Shown here: positions 48,753 to 57,697 of the stretch, piece by piece
Position numbering within the stretch: position 1 is the stretch's first letter
How the letters are laid out: each line of letters starts with the position of its first letter
Origin: Marinobacter confluentis
GTDB taxonomy: Bacteria > Pseudomonadota > Gammaproteobacteria > Pseudomonadales > Oleiphilaceae
Length of the DNA stretch: 64,000 nt
Assembly (NCBI RefSeq): GCF_004785685.1
Contig: NZ_SRPF01000001.1
Span: 434,001-498,000 of the forward strand
Direction of reading: 5' to 3'
Position numbers and translations under genes: made by a program
The notes under the pieces: generated by a model
Seen by the model: only the letters and a program-made list of their open reading frames with translations
Database searches by the model: none
What the model was told of the DNA's origin: nothing

Positions 48753-49887
48753 ACGGCCCGGGTTCTGGCTGTTTGTACTAATGGTGGTGCTGGTCAGCCC
48801 CTGGGCAAAGGCGGCAACCCTGCCTGAAGACAACGTCGATCTGCTGTATCACCGCTATGAAGGTGGCGGCATGACAATTGATGGGCCTTCGGTGCTGGTG
48901 CGCAAGAACGTTGGCGCTCAGTGGTCGGTGTCCGGCCAGTATTACGTGGATTCGGTGTCTGCGGCGTCGGTGGACGTGCTGGCGACCGCCAGTGAATACA
49001 CCGAAGAGCGCACCGAAGTGACCGCCGGTGTCGATTATCTGTACGAACGATCCATTCTGAGCCTGGGCTACACCAACAGCTCGGAAAATGATTACGAAGC
49101 CAACACCGTGTATTTCTCTGTGAGCCAGGAGTTTTTTGGCGGCATGTCCACCATCACTCTGGGTTACGCCAACGGCTGGGATGAAGTCGGGCAGAGGGGC
49201 AACGATTCGTTTGAGGAGGAGGCAGATCGCCGCAATTACCAGTTCGGTCTGAGCCAGGTTGTTACCGCAAACAGCCTGGTGGGCCTGGATTTTGAAGTGG
49301 TCACCGATGAAGGTTTCCTGCAGAACCCCTATCGGCAGAACCGTTATCTGGATGGAAGCGATAGGGGCTATGGCTACCAGGCGGAGCGTTACCCGGAAAC
49401 CCGGACCAGTTATTCTCTTGCCGCTCGTGCCCTGTATTACCTGCCGTACCGAGCGTCTATCCGGGCGGAGTACCGGTATTTCAGCGATACCTGGGGCATT
49501 GATTCCCATACCTACGAGCTGGCCTACGTTCACGCCCTGAACCCCCGCTGGTCCCTGGAGGGCAAGGCACGCTTCTATGATCAGGATCAGGCGGATTTCT
49601 ACAGCGACCTCTACGCCTTCGAAAATTCCCAGACCCATCTGGCCCGGGACAAGGAGATGAGTTCTTTCTCCGGCATTACCCTGGGTGGCGGGCTGGTGTA
49701 CGAGTGGAAGCAGACCTCGCTGCCCGGGATTTCACGGCTGCAGGCCAGCCTCCTGGTAGATTGGCTCGATTTCGATTACGACAACTTCCGGGACGTCACC
49801 GCATCGGGCAATTTTGCCCCCGGCGAAGAACCCCTTTACTCCTTTGATGCCTTTGTAACCCGGGCATCGCTGATACTTGAATACTGA
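48739..49887 (+). CDS. DUF3570 outer-membrane beta-barrel protein
   Basis: The roughly 382-residue product has a signal peptide (GFWLFVLMVVLVSPWAKA) and then strand-rich sequence with alternating aromatic residues, ending in SLILEY, as a beta-barrel would. DUF3570 landmarks visible are YHRYEGGGMTIDGPSVLVRK and VSGQYYVDSVSAAS near the N-terminus. I chose the GTG at 48739, five bases after a GGAGG that is itself the Gly-Gly codons of the DUF4266 tail, so the genes overlap by 14 bases and are coupled. DUF3570 and DUF4266 travel together, which suggests a barrel and lipoprotein pair. Function unknown. Confidence 0.87.
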   Translation: MAVTERPGFWLFVLMVVLVSPWAKAATLPEDNVDLLYHRYEGGGMTIDGPSVLVRKNVGAQWSVSGQYYVDSVSAASVDVLATASEYTEERTEVTAGVDYLYERSILSLGYTNSSENDYEANTVYFSVSQEFFGGMSTITLGYANGWDEVGQRGNDSFEEEADRRNYQFGLSQVVTANSLVGLDFEVVTDEGFLQNPYRQNRYLDGSDRGYGYQAERYPETRTSYSLAARALYYLPYRASIRAEYRYFSDTWGIDSHTYELAYVHALNPRWSLEGKARFYDQDQADFYSDLYAFENSQTHLARDKEMSSFSGITLGGGLVYEWKQTSLPGISRLQASLLVDWLDFDYDNFRDVTASGNFAPGEEPLYSFDAFVTRASLILEY

Positions 49888-49903
49888 CTGGTCGGGACGA
49901 CTC

Positions 49904-50491
49904 ATGATGATGACCCTTCGCACTGTTCAACGCCTGATCGCTGTTCAAACCCTGATTAACCGACAGGTCCTCTGTTTCCTGTGTGTGCTGCTGTTTTCAT
50001 CGGTTCCGGCATCGGCACAGGACGCCAGCGATGAAAGCGCCGAGGAAGGCTCGGTCGCCCTGAGTGTGGAAGAACTGAAGAAAAAGGTGATCCGCCTCAA
50101 CCGGGACCTGTTCATTCTGGAGGAGGACCTGCTGTTTCCGGCCAGCACCCAGTTTGCGGTGTTCCTGAGCCTCGACACCGGCCAGTTCCTGAAGCTGGAC
50201 GCGGTCAAGCTCAAGCTGAATGACGACACGGTGGCGTCCCACCTCTACACCGATCGACAGCTTAAAGCCCTTCAAAGGGGCGGCATGCAGCGCCTGCACA
50301 TCGGCAACCTGAAAACCGGCAGCCATGAAGTGACTGTGTTCGTAGAGGGCATGGGCCCGGACAACCGCGCCTACAAGCAGGCAGCGACCCTGCAGTTTGA
50401 AAAGGGCACCAGCACAGCGGCACTGGAAGTGCGCATTCGCGACCGATCCTCCAACTATCAGCCGGAAGTGGCCATTGTTGAGTGGGAGTAA
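49904..50491 (+). CDS. Exported protein of unknown function in the envelope cluster
   Basis: The 195-residue protein has a signal peptide ending near SSVPASAQ (about 35-42), an acidic and helical linker (SVEELKKKVIRLNRDLFILEEDLLF), and a beta-rich remainder with VFLSLDTG and GSHEVTVFVEG that may be an immunoglobulin-like sandwich. I do not recognise the family. It starts 16 bases after the DUF3570 stop at one of three adjacent ATG codons and overlaps the TPR gene, so it belongs to the same operon. It is probably periplasmic. Confidence 0.72.
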   Translation: MMMTLRTVQRLIAVQTLINRQVLCFLCVLLFSSVPASAQDASDESAEEGSVALSVEELKKKVIRLNRDLFILEEDLLFPASTQFAVFLSLDTGQFLKLDAVKLKLNDDTVASHLYTDRQLKALQRGGMQRLHIGNLKTGSHEVTVFVEGMGPDNRAYKQAATLQFEKGTSTAALEVRIRDRSSNYQPEVAIVEWE

Positions 50492-52521
50492 CGCGAACCG
50501 TGGCTGACTGTTTTCGTCCCCAGTTCACTGGTTTTAGTTTCAGGCTAGCCTGCAAGGGTGTGGCCTGTGCGCTTGTGATCGGATGTTCCAGTGTCATCGC
50601 GCTGGCGGATGACCGGCCGCAGCGGGCCGGCGACACCGGCTACGGTATGGCCCTTTATGAATACCATCAGGGCAATTTCTTCCAGGCGCTGACCCGCCTG
50701 AACCTTGCCAATGCCGAGGGTGGCATTGCCGGCCACGGGGACCACCCGCTGCTAGTGGAAGGCGGGCTGATGCTGGGCTACGGCATGACCCGGGAAGCCC
50801 AGACGCTGTTTCAGAACCTTCTGGATGAAGCTGATGTCGACCCGGAAACCCGCAACCAGGCCTGGTTCTACCTGGGCAAGGTGTTCTGGCTGGAAGACGA
50901 TGCCGCGGCGTCATCCGATGCCCTGGAGCGGGTGGACGGCGACCTGTTGGAAGACACGGACGAAGCGCTCTATCACGAATGGCTATATTTAAAGGGCCAG
51001 TGGCTGCTGGGGCAGAATGACGCGCCCAACACCGCCGGGCCCCTTGGCGACCTTGTTGAGCAGCTGCCCGATAATTCCCCCTGGCGCTGGTATCTGAGCT
51101 ACAACCGGGCTGTGCAACGGCTCGCGGGAGGGGATCTTGAGGGCGCTATTGTCGACCTGTCGGATCTGATCGATCGGGCCATGCCTGTGGACGATCTGCC
51201 GTCGGCAACGGCGGATGAACTCCTGGCTCTGGAACAACAGGCGCGCCTATCCCTGGGGCGCCTGTACCTTGGGCAGGGGGAGTTTGAACAGGCCATGGCA
51301 GTGCTGGAAAATATCCCACTGGACGGAATGCTCTCGGACCAGGCCCTGTTCGACTATGCGGTAGCGGCATCACGGCATGGCCGGAACGGGCTGGCACTTC
51401 AGGCCCTGGAAACCCTGCAGAGCCGCCCGCTGTTCACGCCCTGGCTGCAACAGGTTCCCTATGCACGGGCCTTCACCATTGAACAGATGGATCAGCCCGG
51501 GTCTGCTCTGGACGCCTATCGTGCGGCCGCGGAGCACTACGTCGCGCTGGATCAGCGGCTGTCTGCGGAACAGGCAGAGCTGGATGAGCAGCGCCTCGTT
51601 AACGCCCTGGCATTTATCCGGGAAGGTGAAACCGATCAGAATGCAGCGGAACCCGCACTGGGCGAATCCGCCATGCTTACGGATTCCTATGGTCGGGTAC
51701 AGGTGCGGCCCCAGGACTTCAGTCTGGCAGAATTGCTCGCGGGTGAGCCTTTTCAACTGGCGCTGCGGGACCTGCATGAACTCTACCGTCTGGAGCATTC
51801 TCTCGATCAGTGGCGCAGGCAGCTCGCCTCTTTTGATGTAATGCTGGATACCCGTCGCAGCCGCCGGGAGACCCGAATCCGTGAAACCCGTGAAGCGCTG
51901 GCCGAGCTCGACGCCGACCAGTGGATCGCCCAGCAGGCCGAGTTCCGTCGCAGAATTGAGCAGGCCACCGATGAAAACGACGCGGCATTTTTCATGACTA
52001 ATGAGCAGCGGGCACTCAAACAGCAGCTCGATGGCGTGGAAGAAAACCTCGCGTCCCTTCCGGATGACGACAGTACCCGCGAACAGCGCCGAACCTACGA
52101 GCGCATGCGCGCCTATTTCAACTGGTGGGTGGCCGACGAATTCAGCGTGAACCGCTGGGCCGCCGTAAAGCAGCTGCGGGAGCTGGACGACGCTATGGAC
52201 ACCTTCGTCAGCCAGCGTCAGTTGATGGAACAGGAGATGGCCTCCGATGCCAGGCTCGATGAATTCGCCGACCGGATCAGGCGTAAAGAGCAGGAGCTGG
52301 CTCAGGTTGACCAGATGCTGGACAAGGCGCTGGCTAAGACCCGACAGCAACTGGTGACTCAGGTGCAAACCGAGCTGGCCAGCCAGCGGCGTGAAATTGC
52401 TGGTTATCTGCGCGCGTCCCGCCATGCCCAGGCGCGGCTGGCTGATCAGCTGTTCCTCAGCGAGCGGGAAGCTAACGTTGTTGAGCCGGCCGGCACTGGA
52501 CTGGAGGGCGCGGATGAATAA
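50482..52521 (+). CDS. Large periplasmic TPR and coiled-coil protein
   Basis: The 679-residue protein has an N-terminal signal (ACKGVACALVIGCSSVIALAD), TPR-like helical repeats through about residue 370 (for example YEYHQGNFFQALTRLNLA and GEFEQAMAVLENIPLDG) and a C-terminal coiled-coil half rich in Glu, Arg and Gln. I think of the GltD/GltI-type TPR proteins of the Glt machine, but this is based on layout only. The GTG at 50482 has no clear ribosome site; a GTG at 50500 with GGGAG upstream is a credible alternative. It overlaps genes on both sides. Confidence 0.75.
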   Translation: MGVTRTVADCFRPQFTGFSFRLACKGVACALVIGCSSVIALADDRPQRAGDTGYGMALYEYHQGNFFQALTRLNLANAEGGIAGHGDHPLLVEGGLMLGYGMTREAQTLFQNLLDEADVDPETRNQAWFYLGKVFWLEDDAAASSDALERVDGDLLEDTDEALYHEWLYLKGQWLLGQNDAPNTAGPLGDLVEQLPDNSPWRWYLSYNRAVQRLAGGDLEGAIVDLSDLIDRAMPVDDLPSATADELLALEQQARLSLGRLYLGQGEFEQAMAVLENIPLDGMLSDQALFDYAVAASRHGRNGLALQALETLQSRPLFTPWLQQVPYARAFTIEQMDQPGSALDAYRAAAEHYVALDQRLSAEQAELDEQRLVNALAFIREGETDQNAAEPALGESAMLTDSYGRVQVRPQDFSLAELLAGEPFQLALRDLHELYRLEHSLDQWRRQLASFDVMLDTRRSRRETRIRETREALAELDADQWIAQQAEFRRRIEQATDENDAAFFMTNEQRALKQQLDGVEENLASLPDDDSTREQRRTYERMRAYFNWWVADEFSVNRWAAVKQLRELDDAMDTFVSQRQLMEQEMASDARLDEFADRIRRKEQELAQVDQMLDKALAKTRQQLVTQVQTELASQRREIAGYLRASRHAQARLADQLFLSEREANVVEPAGTGLEGADE

Positions 52522-55372
52522 CGGGCGCCGGTTCGGTAGACAGAATTTTCAGTGCCTGGCACTGGTATTGACGATGGGTCTGTCGGGCTGCCAGTCAATT
52601 TCCGGCCCGTTTGCAGGTGATGACAACACGCCGAAGCCGGGAACCCTGGGCAGCCTGAAGCCTGCGGCCATGCCCGAGCTGTCATCGGTTGGTGACGCGA
52701 GAAAGATCACTCGCGAACAGGTCACCGAGAGCTACCGGGCTCTGCTGCCGCTGCTACAGGATCCCGGCAAACGGCTGGAAGTACGTCACCGCCTGGCGGA
52801 TCTTGAATTCGAGCGGGCTGAGACTCAACTGGTCGAGAACGCTGTTGACGAGATGGCCGGTGCCATCGAGGCCTATGAAAATCTGCTGGCCGAAAATCCC
52901 GGCGGCGAAACCAACGACCGCATTCTGTACCAGCTCGCCCGGGCCTATGATCTGCGGGGTATGCGCGGGCTCCAGCTGGATGCGCTGGACCGTCTGGTCA
53001 ATGATTACCCCCGGTCTGAATTCTGGGTGGAATCCCAGTTTCGCAGGGGCGATATTCTGTTCCGCCAGAACCGCTATGCCGAAGCCGAAGACGCTTTTAT
53101 GACCGTCATCAACGCCGATTCATCGGACGGCCGGCGAGAATCCTTTCTGGTTAACGCCCAGTACATGCGTGGCTGGAGCCAGTTCAAGCAGGAGGATTTC
53201 CGGGCGGCGTTGCAGAGCTACCTGAGCGTTCTTGACCTGGTGGTGCCCGGGGACACGTCGGTGGTCTCGATAGAAAAGCAGTACCAGACCCTGACCGAGG
53301 ACCTTTTCCGGGTGTTCGGGCTGTCTCTGTCATACCTTGACGGGGCCCGCACGCTTCAGTCGCTGTTCGCGGAAGCCGGTGAGAAGTCCTACGAAAGGCT
53401 GGTCTATGACCGGTATGGCGACCAGCTGCTGGAGCAGGAGCGCTACTCCGATGCAATCAGTGTTTACGAGCGCTATATAGAATCCCGGCCCTTCAGCGCC
53501 TGGGCGCCGCGGTATCATATCCGCATCATCGACACCCTCCAGGCCGCGGGGTTCGGCAGCACGATTGTTGATCGCAAGGCCCAGTTTGTCAGCGACTACG
53601 GATTTTACAGCACCTACTGGCACCAGGCGGACGAGGAAACCCTGAGGTACATCGAGCAGCAGCTTGAAAGCCTGCTACCGGAGCTGGCCAATCGTCAGTA
53701 CGCTCTGGCCACTGACAGCACAGGGCAGGCCTCTCGGGAGCATTACCTGGCGGCCGCCGATTACTACGAGGAATTTGCCGATACCTTCCCAGTCCATCCG
53801 GAAACGCCGGAAATGCTGTTCCTGCTGGGCGAGGCCAGACTGGCCCTCGAGCAGTGGCCGGAAGCAATCGCGGCGTTTGAACAGGTCGCTTACGATTTCC
53901 CATACCAGGGTGAAGTGCCAGAGCGCGCCCGGGAAGCTGGCTATGCCTCGGTACTGGCGTTTAGGGAATACGCGAAAACCTGGCCTGCCGAACCGGAAGA
54001 GGATTACCGGAGTTATGCCGAATTCCAGCAGATGAACCGTCTGCGTTTTGCCAACGCTTTCCCCCTGGATCCACGCTCGGATGACGTTCTGTTTACCGCG
54101 GTTCAGTACCGCTTTGAACAGCAGGGTTTCCAGCAGGTGGTTGAACTTAGCCAACAGCTGATCGCCCGCAACCCACGAGCGGAATTGCTGGCTGAATCAA
54201 GCCTGCTTCTGGCGCGAAGCCTGTTTGAACTTGAGCAATACGGCACGGCGGAACTGGCCTATCAGGACGCGCTGCAACTTATTCCTGCCGACGATGAGCG
54301 CCGCAGCGGACTGGTTGAGAGTCTGGCCGCCTCGGTGTTTCGCCAGGCAGAGGTCCTGGCAGATGCGGGCCAGACGGCAGAGGCGGTCAGTGAATTTCTG
54401 CGGGTCGGGGTTGTTGCCCCTACAGCTGCGCTGCGGGCAAATGCAGAATACGACGCGGCGACCTTGCTGATGGAGCTGGAGCACTGGCAGGACGCCATCG
54501 ATGTGATGGTCGGGTTCCGCGCGGATTACCCTGACCACGAACAGATTGACCGGTTACCGGCGAGGCTGGCGCTGGCCTACCGTGAAACTGAACAGTGGGA
54601 GAGAGCGGGGGACGAACTGAACCGGCTCTTCGCTCTGGCCACCACCGATGAAGAACGCCGGGAAAATCTGCTGATTGCGGCAGAGCTTTACGAGCGCTCC
54701 GGCAACCTGGCCAAGGCCATTGATACCTGGCGCCGGTACGCCAATAACTACCCTCAACCCCGGGATCAGTTCATGGAGGCTGCAAAAAGCCTGTCAGGGC
54801 TATATGACCAGACCGGTAATGACGAGCGTCGCCGTTTCTGGCTCAGAGAGCAGATGGCGGCATTTGATGAAGCACCAGAGGAAGCGGACGACCGCATGCG
54901 CTACCTGGCGGCGGAAGCGTCGGTGATACTGGCCCGGGAAAAGCTTGAGTCCTACAACGCTATCCGCCTGACGTTGCCTTTGAACGAGAGCATGCGGGCC
55001 AAAACCGATGCCCTGGAAGAAGCTGTTGGGGCCTATCAGAAAACTTCCGGCTACGGCGTGTCTTCCTTTTCCACCGAGGCGGGCTATCAGATTGCCCATA
55101 TTTACGCGCGGCTGGGTCAGGACCTGATGGATTCAGAGCGCCCGCCGGGCCTGTCCGAACTTGAAATGGCGCAATACGAGCTGTTGCTGGAAGAGCAGGC
55201 GTTCCCGTTTGAAGACAACGCCATCAGCATCCATGAGCAGAACGCCAGCCAGACCCGCAACGGGATTTACGATGAGTGGGTCAGGCGCAGCTTTGACGCA
55301 CTGAAACAGCTGCTACCGGGACGTTACAACAAGCCGGAAATTCTGACAGGAGTCGTCGATGAACTGGGTTAA
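52514..55372 (+). CDS. Large TPR lipoprotein
   Basis: The 952-residue protein has a lipobox LSGC (Cys about 26 after CLALVLTMGLSGC) and is helical repeat throughout, with TPR-like blocks such as RILYQLARAYDLRGM, ILFRQNRYAEAEDAFMTVI and MLFLLGEARLALEQWPEAIAAFEQVA. It resembles the large TPR lipoproteins (GltE-like) of the Glt machine; the resemblance is architectural. The ATG at 52514 follows GGAGGG and overlaps the upstream stop by eight bases. A longer frame upstream would lie inside the previous gene. TPR lipoproteins of this size usually scaffold envelope assemblies. Confidence 0.78.
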   Translation: MNNGRRFGRQNFQCLALVLTMGLSGCQSISGPFAGDDNTPKPGTLGSLKPAAMPELSSVGDARKITREQVTESYRALLPLLQDPGKRLEVRHRLADLEFERAETQLVENAVDEMAGAIEAYENLLAENPGGETNDRILYQLARAYDLRGMRGLQLDALDRLVNDYPRSEFWVESQFRRGDILFRQNRYAEAEDAFMTVINADSSDGRRESFLVNAQYMRGWSQFKQEDFRAALQSYLSVLDLVVPGDTSVVSIEKQYQTLTEDLFRVFGLSLSYLDGARTLQSLFAEAGEKSYERLVYDRYGDQLLEQERYSDAISVYERYIESRPFSAWAPRYHIRIIDTLQAAGFGSTIVDRKAQFVSDYGFYSTYWHQADEETLRYIEQQLESLLPELANRQYALATDSTGQASREHYLAAADYYEEFADTFPVHPETPEMLFLLGEARLALEQWPEAIAAFEQVAYDFPYQGEVPERAREAGYASVLAFREYAKTWPAEPEEDYRSYAEFQQMNRLRFANAFPLDPRSDDVLFTAVQYRFEQQGFQQVVELSQQLIARNPRAELLAESSLLLARSLFELEQYGTAELAYQDALQLIPADDERRSGLVESLAASVFRQAEVLADAGQTAEAVSEFLRVGVVAPTAALRANAEYDAATLLMELEHWQDAIDVMVGFRADYPDHEQIDRLPARLALAYRETEQWERAGDELNRLFALATTDEERRENLLIAAELYERSGNLAKAIDTWRRYANNYPQPRDQFMEAAKSLSGLYDQTGNDERRRFWLREQMAAFDEAPEEADDRMRYLAAEASVILAREKLESYNAIRLTLPLNESMRAKTDALEEAVGAYQKTSGYGVSSFSTEAGYQIAHIYARLGQDLMDSERPPGLSELEMAQYELLLEEQAFPFEDNAISIHEQNASQTRNGIYDEWVRRSFDALKQLLPGRYNKPEILTGVVDELG

Positions 55373-55958
55373 AGTTCCGGTGCGGGCTGCGGTAATGCTG
55401 ATCCTCATGGCCTTCCTGGCGGGGTGTGCGACCAGGTCCGAGCCAAAGGACGATGCCGAAGCGGCTCGCGAGCAGGCAGAACAGGCCGCGCAGCAGGCGC
55501 TTCAGGAGGATTTCAGCGAGGCGGTCACGGCGATGGAAACGGGTGACGAAGATGCTGCCCGACAGCAGTTCCAGGCCATTCATCAGCAGGCCCCGGAGCG
55601 AACCGGGCCGCTGGCAAACCTGGGTATCCTGGCATTACAGGCCGGCGACCAGGCTGAGGCAAAAGCCCGGTTTGAGGCGGTGCTGGCGCTGGATTCCGGG
55701 CACCTGGTTGCGCTGAACCACCTGGGTGTTTTAGCCCGGCAAAACGGTGAATTTGAAAAAGCGGAGGCGCTTTACCGTGATGCGCTTACGGTAGACCCCG
55801 ACTATCTTCCAGCGATGATGAACCTTGCCATACTGCTGGACATCTACCTTGGTCGGCCTGGCGAAGCACTGCCGCTTTATGAGCAGTATCAGTCCATGGC
55901 CGAAGACCCGCACCCAAGACTGAAGGACTGGATATTCGATGCCAAAAATCGGATCTGA
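55359..55958 (+). CDS. TPR lipoprotein
   Basis: The 199-residue product has a lipobox LAGC in the signal MILMAFLAGC-type region (Cys about 23), an acidic Glu-Ala-rich helix (about 30-60), and about three TPR units with PERTGPLANLGILALQAGD and GEFEKAEALYRDAL. It overlaps the preceding gene by 14 bases and the next by 20, within one operon. By size and layout it resembles GltC-like TPR proteins. Confidence 0.78.
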   Translation: MNWVKVPVRAAVMLILMAFLAGCATRSEPKDDAEAAREQAEQAAQQALQEDFSEAVTAMETGDEDAARQQFQAIHQQAPERTGPLANLGILALQAGDQAEAKARFEAVLALDSGHLVALNHLGVLARQNGEFEKAEALYRDALTVDPDYLPAMMNLAILLDIYLGRPGEALPLYEQYQSMAEDPHPRLKDWIFDAKNRI

Positions 55959-56307
55959 AGCAATGGGATTTATGAGCCACCGCTGCAGAGCGCTGCTGTT
56001 CATCGGTTTGATAACAGGGCTGATCATGGTGTTGCCCTCAACCCTGGTGGCTCAGGAGGGTGTTATCACTCTTGAGGGTGCAAGAATTCGTGGCAACCAG
56101 GAAGCACCGCTGGTGCTGTACCTGGTGCCCTGGAAACCGCCGGTGGCGAGATCTCTTGCCCGACCAGACGAAGAGCTGATGCTGGCACGGCCCGTGGAGC
56201 CGCTGGAAAGGGCCGAATTTCGCCGACTGTTGGGCTATCATCGGCACTTTCAGGCGCTGAACCTGCCGGAAGCTGTGCCTGAAAACGCCAATAGCCAGCC
56301 AGAATGA
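55939..56307 (+). CDS. Small exported protein of unknown function
   Basis: The 122-residue product has a signal peptide (ALLFIGLITGLIMVLPSTLVAQ, in part) and a short mature part starting EGVITLEGARIRGNQEAPLVLYLVPWK, then charged residues. I do not recognise the family. The start at 55939 has AAGGA eleven bases upstream; ATG codons at 55963 and 55972 also fit. It is the last gene before the proton-channel module, separated from it by 134 bases. Confidence 0.65.
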   Translation: MPKIGSEAMGFMSHRCRALLFIGLITGLIMVLPSTLVAQEGVITLEGARIRGNQEAPLVLYLVPWKPPVARSLARPDEELMLARPVEPLERAEFRRLLGYHRHFQALNLPEAVPENANSQPE

Positions 56308-56441
56308 GAGATTCATCACACTCATACTGTGCTTCGGCGCATGCAATGACAAACCGCAACAAAGCTTTTCGCCAACTTACCCCACACTCAGCCGTTGCCG
56401 AATAGACTCACAACATTCATGGATTACGGAGTGCCCAGAAA

Positions 56442-57146
56442 ATGATTGAAACTGCCGTTCGCTTTTTTCAGGAAGGTGGCTTTTTTATGTACCCTATTGC
56501 CGTTGTACTGGTGATCGGTGTCATTGTGGCCGCTGAACGATATATCTATCTGTCTGCCCAGAAAATGACCAACCGGCGGGATTTCAATCGTCTGCATCAG
56601 ATGATTTCCAAGAAAGACCTGAAGGGGGCGCTCAATTACGCCAATGAGGCAGGCAGTGCCATGGCATCGATGCTGGGTTTCGGGCTTCAGCGTCTGGCGC
56701 GGCGCCAGTCCCGGGAGGAAATCGAGTATGCCATGGAAGAGGGGCTGCTTGAGGTCATGCCCCGTCTGGAAAAGCGCACGCAGTATCTCGCCACACTGGC
56801 CAACGTCGCCACCCTGTTGGGCCTTTTGGGTACCATCATCGGCTTGATCGCAGCGTTTACTGCGGTGGCGTCTGCGGATCCTTCCCAGAAAGCCAGCCTG
56901 CTGTCCCAGAGCATTTCGGTTGCCATGAATACCACCGCGTTCGGTCTGATGTCTGCCATACCGCTGTTGTTGATCCACTCGGTGTTGCAGACCAAGACCA
57001 ACGAAATCATCGACAGTTTTGAAATGGCCGGCATCAAGGTGCTGAACCTGATCAATGACGGCTCCGGTGGCAAGCCTGCGACAGGTGCGGCTCCAAAAGC
57101 GCCCCAGGGCGAACAGCCCGGAACCCCGGCAGGATCCATGGCCTAA
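56442..57146 (+). CDS. MotA/TolQ/ExbB-type proton channel protein
   Basis: The 234-residue inner-membrane protein has three membrane segments (about 15-35, 120-143 and 165-185) with the ExbB/TolQ pattern RTQYLATLANVATLLGLLGTIIGL and AVAMNTTAFGLMSAIPLL-type repeats (here ISVAMNTTAFGLMSAIP). With the two ExbD-like proteins it would form a proton-driven stator that transmits force to a periplasmic arm. A proline/glycine-rich C-terminal tail is present. In the Agl/Glt comparison it corresponds to AglR. Confidence 0.92.
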   Translation: MIETAVRFFQEGGFFMYPIAVVLVIGVIVAAERYIYLSAQKMTNRRDFNRLHQMISKKDLKGALNYANEAGSAMASMLGFGLQRLARRQSREEIEYAMEEGLLEVMPRLEKRTQYLATLANVATLLGLLGTIIGLIAAFTAVASADPSQKASLLSQSISVAMNTTAFGLMSAIPLLLIHSVLQTKTNEIIDSFEMAGIKVLNLINDGSGGKPATGAAPKAPQGEQPGTPAGSMA

Positions 57147-57181
57147 CCGTCATTTTATGATGAAATCAGGGAGCTCAGCCC

Positions 57182-57697
57182 ATGAGGCGTAAGCATCGTC
57201 GGCTCCGTAGTGACGCCGACCTGGATATAACACCGTTCATGAACCTGATGATCGTTCTGGTGCCGGTTCTGCTGCTGAATATGGTCTTCGCGCACACCAC
57301 CGTGCTGGAACTGAACTTTCCCAACACCAGTGGCAGTTCAGCCGAGGAACAGCAGGAACTGCAACTGCAGGTGATGATTTTTGATGACCAACTGGTGGTA
57401 GCGGACAACCAGGGCGGCGTGATCAAGGCCATTCCTCTAAAAGAAGCGGCCTACGATTATGAAACCCTGGGCAAGGTAATGCAGGAACTGAAAAGACGCC
57501 TACCAGAGAAACGCAACATTACCATCATGCCTTCAAGCGACACGCCCTATCAGGCCCTGGTATCGGTGATGGATTCGGTTCGTTCCTACGAAGCCGTGGT
57601 GGCTGGTGACGTGGTTAACGCCGAACTGTTCCCTGAGATTTCCCTGGGCGACGCGCCGGAACGGGCAGACCGCGCAGAAGCGGAGGCCAGTTCATGA
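57182..57697 (+). CDS. ExbD/TolR-type protein 1, channel Asp replaced by Asn
   Basis: The 171-residue protein has a basic N-terminus (MRRKHRRLR), one membrane segment (about 16-38) and a periplasmic domain. The conserved proton-carrying aspartate of ExbD (PFIDV in E. coli) is Asn21 here, in DITPFMNLMIVLVPVLL. So this subunit may not carry protons, while its partner (next gene) retains Asp30. It starts 35 bases after the ExbB-like gene and overlaps the next gene by four bases (ATGA). The periplasmic part lacks features I can name. Confidence 0.88.
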   Translation: MRRKHRRLRSDADLDITPFMNLMIVLVPVLLLNMVFAHTTVLELNFPNTSGSSAEEQQELQLQVMIFDDQLVVADNQGGVIKAIPLKEAAYDYETLGKVMQELKRRLPEKRNITIMPSSDTPYQALVSVMDSVRSYEAVVAGDVVNAELFPEISLGDAPERADRAEAEASS

